Shown here: one piece after another, positions 61,111 through 64,000 of the stretch
Position numbering within the stretch: position 1 is the first letter of the stretch
Layout: every line of letters starts with the position of its first letter
Source of the DNA: Okapia johnstoni
Lineage: Eukaryota; Chordata; Mammalia; Artiodactyla; Giraffidae
Assembly (NCBI GenBank): GCA_024291935.2
Contig: CM044322.1
Span: 28,457,405 to 28,521,404 of the forward strand
Reading direction: 5' to 3'
DNA length: 64,000 nt
The notes under the pieces: model-generated
Database searches by the model: none
The model's input: the letters and a program-made list of their open reading frames with translations, nothing else
What the model was told of the DNA's origin: nothing
Translations under genes and position numbers: made by a program

Positions 61111-61271
61111 TTTTTTTTTATTAGAGTAGAGCTGATTTACAATGTTGTGTTAGTTTCAGGTGTACAGCAAAATGATTCAGTTATACACGTATATGTATCT
61201 GTTCTTTTCCAGATTTTTTTCCATTGTAGGTTATTACAAGATATTAAATATAGTTCCCTGTGCTATACAGT
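61111..61271 (-). mobile_element. L1 3'-end fragment (reverse orientation)
   Basis: GCTGATTTACAATGTTGTGT then TAGTTTCAGGTGTACAGCAA is a well-known ruminant L1 3' UTR phrase in reverse. Confidence 0.8.
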
Positions 61272-61272
61272 G

Positions 61273-61449
61273 AGTGAAAGGTGCTCAGTTGTGTCTGGTT
61301 CTTTGCGACCCCATGGACTATACAGTCCAAGTAATTCTCCAGGCTAGAATACTGGAGTGGGTAGTCTTTCCTTTCTCCAGGGGATCTTCCCAACCCAGGG
61401 ACTGAACCCAGGTCTCCCGCATTGCAGGCAGATTCTTTACCAGCTGAGT
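61273..61449 (-). mobile_element. Bov-tA SINE
   Basis: The reverse body includes GGTCTCCCGCATTGCAGGCA and CCAGGCTAGAATACTGGAGT. It directly abuts the L1 fragment. Confidence 0.9.
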
Positions 61450-61767
61450 TAGGGGATTTTTATTAATTGCATTGATTAGTTCAGGAAAGCTGGCCAATTT
61501 CATTTAGCTCTTGCATGCTTCTGAATCACCCTCAGCGACTTAATCTTTTCCTGTTGCTATTTTACAGACATTCTCTTCCACTGTAGCTTCAGGTGGTTGT
61601 TTGCCTGTAAGAGAACCATGAGTTTCTTTGCGTTAATTCTGACTCTGGTCACATGGCTGATGTTTCCTGTTGGCTTAGAACCACCTTTCACTGATTCAGA
61701 GGATTTTCCTGGTGCCAGATTGAGACTCTGGAAGTGACTGGCTTTCCTTCCTCTTCTTCTTCTTCTT
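61450..61767. other. intergenic, unassigned
   Basis: A short (CTT)n run precedes the next SINE at about 61,750-61,768. The rest is unnamed. Confidence 0.4.
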
Positions 61768-61973
61768 GTTTAGTTGCTCAGTCGTGTTCTATACTTTGTG
61801 ACCCCATGGACTGTAGCCCTCCGGTCGCCTCTGTCCATGGGGATTCTCCAGGCAAGAATACTGGAGTAGGTTGACATGCCCTTCTACAGGGGATCTTCCT
61901 GAACCAGAGACTGAACCCATGTCTCCTGTATTGGCCAGCGAATTCTTTACTGCCGAGCCACCTAACGGCTCCT
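61768..61973 (-). mobile_element. Bov-tA SINE
   Basis: The reverse body includes TTAGTTGCTCAGTCGTGTTC and GGGGATTCTCCAGGCAAGAA. The head is degraded near CCACCTAACGGCTCC. Confidence 0.9.
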
Positions 61974-62261
61974 GCCCGGGCATCACTTGAGTGCTGTCTG
62001 GGGCTGACTACTGGTGATGCAGCTTTCCTGTCTGGTCCTATCAGCGATGACCCTGTTGGAGGGTCACTCTGGCCCCAGCCTCTGGGTTCTGCACCTGCTG
62101 CTTCAGATACCCCCATGCTCTGTGCAGACCCTCCGGCCACACCTGCTCTTTTCCCAACCACAGAGGTGTGGGCTCTGACCCCCCCTGGCACTGGAGGGTC
62201 TCCTGCAGGGTGGTGCCCAGAGTCTGCATAAGTGGGCACTCCCAGGGCCAGGGGAGCTGGG

Positions 62262-62372
62262 ATGGCCATCTCACCAACTCAATGGACATGAGTTTGAGCA
62301 AGCTTCAGGAGATGGTGAAGGACAGGGAAGCTTGGCCTGCTTCAGTCCATGGGGTCCCATGAGTGAAGTACA
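62262..62372 (+). mobile_element. BovB LINE 3' tail fragment
   Basis: CAACTCAATGGACATGAGTT and GACAGGGAAGCTTGGCCTGC are a short BovB tail. Confidence 0.85.
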
Positions 62373-63555
62373 TGGGGGCTTGGCCTGGTGACCACCTACC
62401 CCACTGCCCTCACCACTGCTCCCAGGTGAGGTAACAGCTGCAGAGCCTCATTATTAGGCTGATTTTTCTCTGGGGCCCAGACCAAGGCGGTCCTGGACTG
62501 CAGACCCTCAGGAGGGGGTATTAGAACTGACCCTTCATTGATCTGGGGCTCGCTGGGGAGTGGGGCAGTGATACTGCCAGACTGCAGCCCCTTCCTGTGG
62601 CTAAGGCTCTTACCTGGGGTCCAGGTGCAGTGGAAGGCGAGATGCTGGGCGTGCAGTAACCGTGGCCACGACCTGAGCAAGGATAACAGTGCCGGTGAGG
62701 GATGTGGCTGACGGCCTCCCTGTCCTGTGCTGAAAGCCTCAGGGAGAGAAGACAGTGGGCTTGCGGGGCTGACGGATGGCAGGGCTGTGGGAAGGGAGGG
62801 ACGCCGTCTTGCCCAGTCCTCTGGAAGCTGTGGGCAGACTCCGCTGAAAGCAGCCTAGTAATGGACAACAAGGCTGCAACGGTGGCTGGGTGCTTGGCTT
62901 CCGAGGGTCTCCTGTGACAGGAAAGGTCCTGATAGCAGAGGAACAGGTAGGTCCAGATAGCCCAGAGAACTGGGCTGGGGACGTGCCGTGGGTATGCCGA
63001 AGGCTCTTGACCCGAGGGCCCCTGGTCCTCCTGGCAGCAGAAGTGGTCCCCCACTCTGCAGAGGAGCACAGGCCCCTCCTCTGCCACGGGAGATGTCAGA
63101 AGATCTCAGCTGAGGCCGTGCCTGCTGGACACGCCTCTCTCCTGGGGCTTCTCCCTATTGTCTGGGGTGAGCTCAGCACTGCCCCAGAGGGATGTGGAAG
63201 GAATTGCAGAGCTGGCCAATGTATAGGATGGTGGACCATGTGGGCATGGACCCTGCAGGTGCTGGGCTGGGTGTGTGGATGGGGCTGGCTGCCCATGTTG
63301 GTGTTCTGCAGCTTCAGAGTCCATGCTGTCAGAGGCTGTTGGGCATTTCCTTGGAGCGTGTGAGGTGAAGATGCTGGGACTCACTCGTGTGGTCCTGATG
63401 GGGAGGCTCTGGGGGGCGAGGATGTTAGGAAGCCCCCCAGGAAGTGCTGTTCTCTACAGCAACCAGGACAAAGTAGTGGGTGAGGGTGGTGAGAGAGTCG
63501 TTAAGGAGAACTGTTCACTGAGTGTAATGGTGGAGTCACGTCCTCCCAAAAGGTG
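62373..63555. other. intergenic, unassigned
   Basis: Unique-looking sequence with no supported gene or named repeat. Several 60-190 codon frames overlap on both strands without recognisable products. Confidence 0.45.
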
Positions 63556-63945
63556 CTGGAGTCATACTCACCCTCCCCCCCACCTCAGTATGTGACTGTA
63601 TTTGTAGATAAGATCTTAATGGAGGTAACTGAGTGAAAAGGAGGTTGTTAGGGTGGGCCCCAATCCCATAGGACTGTCCTTGTAAAAAGGGGTAAATTTG
63701 GACCTAGACACACACAGAGGGGCATCATGTGAACATGGAAGAGAGGAATCAGGGTGATGCATCTACAAGCCATAGAACAGAACGCTGAGGGTTGCCAGAA
63801 GCCTTGGAAGCTGGGGAGAGGCTTGGACAAGATTCTTCCTCACAGCCTCCAAGGGGAACCAGCCGTGCGAACACCTGGGTCTGGTTCAGACTCCTAGCCT
63901 CCAGACTGTGAGCAAGTCAAGTCCTGTTTAAGCCACCAGGGAATA
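63556..63945 (+). mobile_element. old MaLR-like LTR
   Basis: CTCAGTATGTGACTGTATTT, GGTGGGCCCCAATCCCATAG, GACACACACAGAGGGGCATC, GCCTCCAGACTGTGAGCAAG and GTTTAAGCCACCAGG follow the usual order of MLT-type LTRs. No internal genes are attached. Confidence 0.65.
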
Positions 63946-64000
63946 GATGTACTGAAGCTCTGAGTGGGGATGGGGGCTAGGGTTGACAAGAAGCTTCTTC

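Overview
The window is mammalian nuclear DNA from a bovid or close ruminant relative. Split genes with GT-AG introns are interspersed with ruminant-specific repeats: tRNA-Glu-derived Bov-tA/BOV-A2 SINEs, CHR-type SINEs and BovB (RTE-clade) LINE fragments. Older mammalian repeats (L1, L2, MIR, MER5-like, MaLR LTRs) fill much of the rest. The sequence does not let me separate cattle, sheep and goat. The gene content corresponds to the human 1p36.3 segment that carries MMEL1 and TTC34.

Left part (1-24,035, minus strand): the 5' half of MMEL1, a neprilysin-family (M13) type II membrane zinc metallopeptidase. Ten coding exons are present, all with GT-AG sites and matching phases. Together they encode the first 347 residues: cytosolic tail, signal anchor, and the start of the M13 N-terminal domain. 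The zinc-binding exons lie beyond the left edge. Intron 1 (7,188-23,881) is 16.7 kb and is packed with BovB, L1, SINE, LTR and DNA-transposon remnants. A CpG-rich tract covers the first coding exon and the start of this intron.

Middle (24,036-32,360): intergenic sequence between the MMEL1 start and the TTC34 stop. It holds a G-quadruplex-prone tract, microsatellites and scattered repeats, and no gene that I can support.

Centre-right (32,361-53,837, minus strand): TTC34, a tetratricopeptide-repeat protein, in eight coding exons of about 1,076 codons. Splice phases agree throughout, but the 837-bp second coding exon carries two single-base frameshifts, each an extra C (coding strand) in a run of four. 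A small upstream ORF ends inside the start region. A CpG-rich, GC-box-rich stretch at 54,760-55,010 is the likely promoter. The last TTC34 intron holds an unrelated promoter-like cluster of ETS, NRF1-like and RFX X-box motifs (33,830-34,200).

Right part (55,010-64,000): intergenic, with no recognisable gene. Two AT-rich, homeodomain-motif-rich patches (55,955-56,060 and 58,860-59,420) stand out from GC-rich surroundings and look like conserved developmental enhancers. The last 400 bp contain an old LTR.

I found no new multi-gene system. The items most worth checking are the paired TTC34 frameshifts, the intronic X-box/ETS element and the two candidate enhancers.
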